Source: JBJXGC01 sp046154545 (lineage in GTDB: Bacteria; Chloroflexota; Dehalococcoidia; Tepidiformales; Tepidiformaceae). From it: a stretch of DNA of 8,159 nt. Position numbers and translations under genes: made by a program. The stretch lies in NCBI GenBank assembly GCA_046154545.1, contig JBJXGC010000258.1, positions 1 to 8,159 of the forward strand. The letters are read 5' to 3'. Below are positions 6,621 to 8,159 of the stretch, piece after piece; position 1 is the first letter of the stretch, and every line of letters begins with the position of its first letter. The notes under the pieces are model-generated. The model saw nothing but the letters and a program-made list of their open reading frames with translations. It was not told the DNA's origin and did not search any database.

Positions 6621-6650
6621 GGCGGCCGGGCAACGGCCGTGGCGGCCGGG
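6621..6650. repeat. Direct repeat GGCGGCCGGG with phased CGGCCG palindromes
   Basis: The decamer GGCGGCCGGG occurs at 6621-6630 and 6641-6650, a 20-bp period. The palindrome CGGCCG occurs three times, at 6623, 6634 and 6643, roughly one helical turn apart. The block sits just upstream of the possible SDR -10 element, so it could be a regulator binding site. In such GC-rich DNA chance is a real alternative. Confidence 0.4.
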
Positions 6651-6674
6651 TGGGGGTTCGGGGCGGCTGCGACA

Positions 6675-6712
6675 GGAGTCGATTCGCCGGGCTTCGGGAG
6701 TCGATTGCCGGG
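6675..6712. repeat. Tandem direct repeat in divergent promoter region
   Basis: GGAGTCGATTCGCCGGG at 6675-6691 recurs as GGAGTCGATTGCCGGG at 6697-6712. All 16 bases of the second copy match the first apart from one missing C. The starts are 22 bp apart, about two helical turns. The repeats lie 25 bp before the ATG of the SGNH gene and about 90 bp before the SDR start, where a shared operator would be expected. Confidence 0.5.
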
Positions 6713-6736
6713 ATCGTCCATGATGGTGGCGTGGTG

Positions 6737-7633
6737 ATGAGGCGTCAGAGGGGAACCGTCCGTTTTGCGGTAGCAGCTTGCCTCCTGGCCGCCGGCGTGG
6801 TGCTTGGGGCCGCGGCCGCGTTTGGCGCGGCGGGTGACGCGCCAGATGCACGGCGCGCCCGGGCCGGGGCGACGGTGGACGCGGCCTTCGCGCCGGCCGT
6901 GTCGCGCGATGGGACGCCCGAGCCTCCGCCCCCTACAGCGACGGCTACGCCGGCGCCGACGAGCACCCCGACGCCGGTGCCGACGCCGACACCGGCGCGG
7001 CCGCACTCGCTGGAAGGGCTGCGGGTCTGGTCGGACGGCGATTCAACGTCGTACTTCGTGACGCTGGCCCTGTTCGACCTCGTCGGCCGCGCGGGCGGGA
7101 CGCCGGTGCGGGCGCCCGACTACAAGATCTCGTCGGGGCTGGCGAACCGGGGCAACTCCGCAGTCCTCCGCGACGACTACACGGACTGGCCGACCTACAT
7201 CGTGCTGGAGATGGGGCGGTACGCGCCCGATGTAGTGGTGTTCATGATCGGCGCGAACGATGCGGGTTACGCGGCGGGCCGCCCGGACGACTACCGGGCG
7301 CGGGTGGGCGCTTTCATGGACCTCGTGCAGGCGCCGGGCCGGTTCGTGGTCTGGGTGGGTGAGCCGACGATGACGCGGCCGGACCTCGCGGTGAACATCC
7401 CGGTGGTAAACGCGATCTACGCGGAGGAGGCGGCCCTCCGGCCCTGGATGATCTTCGTCGATGCCTCTTCGGTGACGGCGGACGCCGGGGACGGTGTGCA
7501 TCTCTCGCGGGCCGCGGGCTACGCGGTCGCGACGCTCGTGCTGGAGGCGCTGGTCGTCCCGGCCCCGGCCGTTTGTGAGACGACCCCTACGGGACTTGTT
7601 GAAGCTGCAAGCGACGAAACGCTATGCCGCTGA
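6737..7633 (+). CDS. Secreted SGNH/GDSL-type hydrolase
   Basis: This 298-residue predicted exported hydrolase starts at ATG 6737, chosen because a signal peptide begins there (MRRQRGTVRF, then AVAACLLAAGVVLGAAAA). In-frame GTGs at 6731 and 6734 are nearly equivalent, and no strong ribosome binding site separates them. A Thr/Pro-rich tether (about 60-88, TPTPVPTPTPARP) follows. The catalytic domain runs from about 92 to 275. Block I is SDGDSTS with nucleophile Ser103, Gly134 in SSGLANRGN may be the oxyanion residue, block III is GANDAG with Asn174, and block V is DGVHLS with Asp252 and His255. These are the SGNH hallmarks of esterases and of acyl-transfer or deacetylation enzymes acting on envelope polymers, and the layout resembles the DUF459-like secreted group. 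The substrate is unknown. Cys280 and Cys297 in the tail could pair. The 3' end overlaps the ureohydrolase gene by 47 bp. Confidence 0.85.
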   Translation: MRRQRGTVRFAVAACLLAAGVVLGAAAAFGAAGDAPDARRARAGATVDAAFAPAVSRDGTPEPPPPTATATPAPTSTPTPVPTPTPARPHSLEGLRVWSDGDSTSYFVTLALFDLVGRAGGTPVRAPDYKISSGLANRGNSAVLRDDYTDWPTYIVLEMGRYAPDVVVFMIGANDAGYAAGRPDDYRARVGAFMDLVQAPGRFVVWVGEPTMTRPDLAVNIPVVNAIYAEEAALRPWMIFVDASSVTADAGDGVHLSRAAGYAVATLVLEALVVPAPAVCETTPTGLVEAASDETLCR

Positions 7634-8159
7634 TCGCTTCGAGACCGACCCGGAAGGCGACCTCGGCCGTGATCCCGGCCGGGTCGTAGGGCGGCGAGAC
7701 CTCGACGATATCGACCCCGACGACGGGCAGTTCGCAGGCGATCTTGCGGACGGCGCGGAGGAGTTCGCGGCTCTCCAGTCCGCCGGGCTCCGGTGTCCCT
7801 GTGCCGGGGGCGAAGGCCGGGTCGAGCACGTCGATATCGACGGAGAGGTAGAGCGAGTCGCAGCTATCGAGGGCCTGCTCGATCGCTTCGCGGAGGACGA
7901 CGTCGAAGCCGCGTTCTTCGATTTCGTAGATCGTGTGCGAGCGCATGCCCTGGTCGCGCATCCAGGCCATCACATCCGGGGGCGGCCAGTAGCCACGCAG
8001 GCCCACCTGGACGAAGTTCCGGCCGGCGACGTGGCCGGCTTCGATGAGGCGGCGCATGGGCGTGCCGTGGCTCAGGTGTTGGCCGAAGGAGGCGTCGGCC
8101 GCGTCGGCGTGGGCGTCGAAGTGGACGATGCCGACGCGCCGGTCGTGGTGGTCGGCGAC
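7587..8159 (-). CDS. Agmatinase/arginase-family ureohydrolase, C-terminal part
   Basis: The frame is open from the right edge to a TAG at 7587-7589, giving the last 190 residues of a protein usually about 300 long. The ATG at 8057 is internal. Binuclear manganese ligands are visible in fragment numbering: HFDAHAD (Asp15, His17, Asp19) and SVDIDVLDP (Asp108, Asp110). HGTPM (His31) and TGTPEPGGL are substrate-pocket elements. VDIVEVSPPYD near the C-terminus is typical of agmatinases. These enzymes cleave urea from agmatine, arginine or related guanidino compounds. The VEVSPPYD stretch favours agmatinase (SpeB-type) over arginase, but guanidinobutyrase or guanidinopropionase are equally possible. 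The first metal-ligand His lies beyond the window. It is in tail-to-tail overlap with the SGNH gene, so the two are not co-transcribed. Confidence 0.9.
   Translation of the reverse strand, partial: VADHHDRRVGIVHFDAHADAADASFGQHLSHGTPMRRLIEAGHVAGRNFVQVGLRGYWPPPDVMAWMRDQGMRSHTIYEIEERGFDVVLREAIEQALDSCDSLYLSVDIDVLDPAFAPGTGTPEPGGLESRELLRAVRKIACELPVVGVDIVEVSPPYDPAGITAEVAFRVGLEAISGIAFRRLQLQQVP

Noticed and set aside
4824..6851. A continuous minus-strand frame of 675 codons that looks like a large fusion protein.
   Set aside because: Only its last 284 residues are a real SDR. The preceding part is Arg/Pro-rich and is the out-of-frame shadow of the upstream SDR gene, and a GTG with a Shine-Dalgarno sequence marks the true start at 5678.
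7587..8057. A complete 156-residue ureohydrolase starting at ATG 8057.
   Set aside because: The frame continues to the window edge and the upstream codons encode the essential DAHAD metal-binding motif and HGTP.

Overview
The window is a high-GC bacterial chromosome segment with no RNA genes, insertion sequences or CRISPR arrays visible. The host is probably a member of Chloroflexota, perhaps of the Dehalococcoidia/Tepidiforma type. That placement is an inference from the dnaG-rpoD arrangement, the form of the primary sigma factor, and the style of the SDR, SGNH and lipoprotein genes. It is not proved.

Region 1 (1-2899, plus strand). The 3' end of a gene that I read as DNA primase (dnaG) is followed after 71 bp by rpoD, the housekeeping sigma factor. 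This is the dnaG-rpoD part of the classic macromolecular synthesis operon. A perfect 7-bp inverted repeat with an A/T-rich loop lies between them, directly before the rpoD ribosome binding site. Only 27 bp after rpoD, in the same direction and with no visible terminator, comes a ParD-like ribbon-helix-helix antitoxin. Its stop overlaps a TTG start of a ParE/RelE-fold toxin, so a toxin-antitoxin pair appears to sit at the end of the operon.

Region 2 (2967-4371, minus strand). A 245-residue classical SDR dehydrogenase, closest in pattern to 3alpha/20beta-hydroxysteroid dehydrogenases, follows a small secreted lipoprotein of unknown family. A near-perfect inverted repeat lies just upstream of the SDR ribosome binding site.

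Region 3 (4523-6586). A small HicB-family antitoxin on the plus strand has no intact HicA partner. Converging on it are two tandem, clearly paralogous SDR genes on the minus strand. They overlap by GTGA (5675-5678), so they are probably translationally coupled products of a duplication. The 150-bp divergent region upstream of them (6587-6736) holds two sets of short direct repeats and is the best regulatory candidate in the window.

Region 4 (6737-8159). A secreted SGNH/GDSL-type hydrolase with a Thr-Pro linker (plus) meets the C-terminal part of an agmatinase/arginase-family ureohydrolase (minus). The two genes overlap tail to tail by 47 bp. The ureohydrolase runs off the right edge.

No gene-free stretch exceeds about 150 bp. 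The gaps are 667-737, 2265-2291, 2900-2966, 3705-3801, 4372-4522, 4742-4823 and 6587-6736, and each is covered by an entry where something is visible. I see no convincing new multi-gene system. The most worthwhile leads are the toxin-antitoxin pair attached to rpoD, the coupled SDR duplication with its repeat-bearing upstream region, and the solitary HicB.
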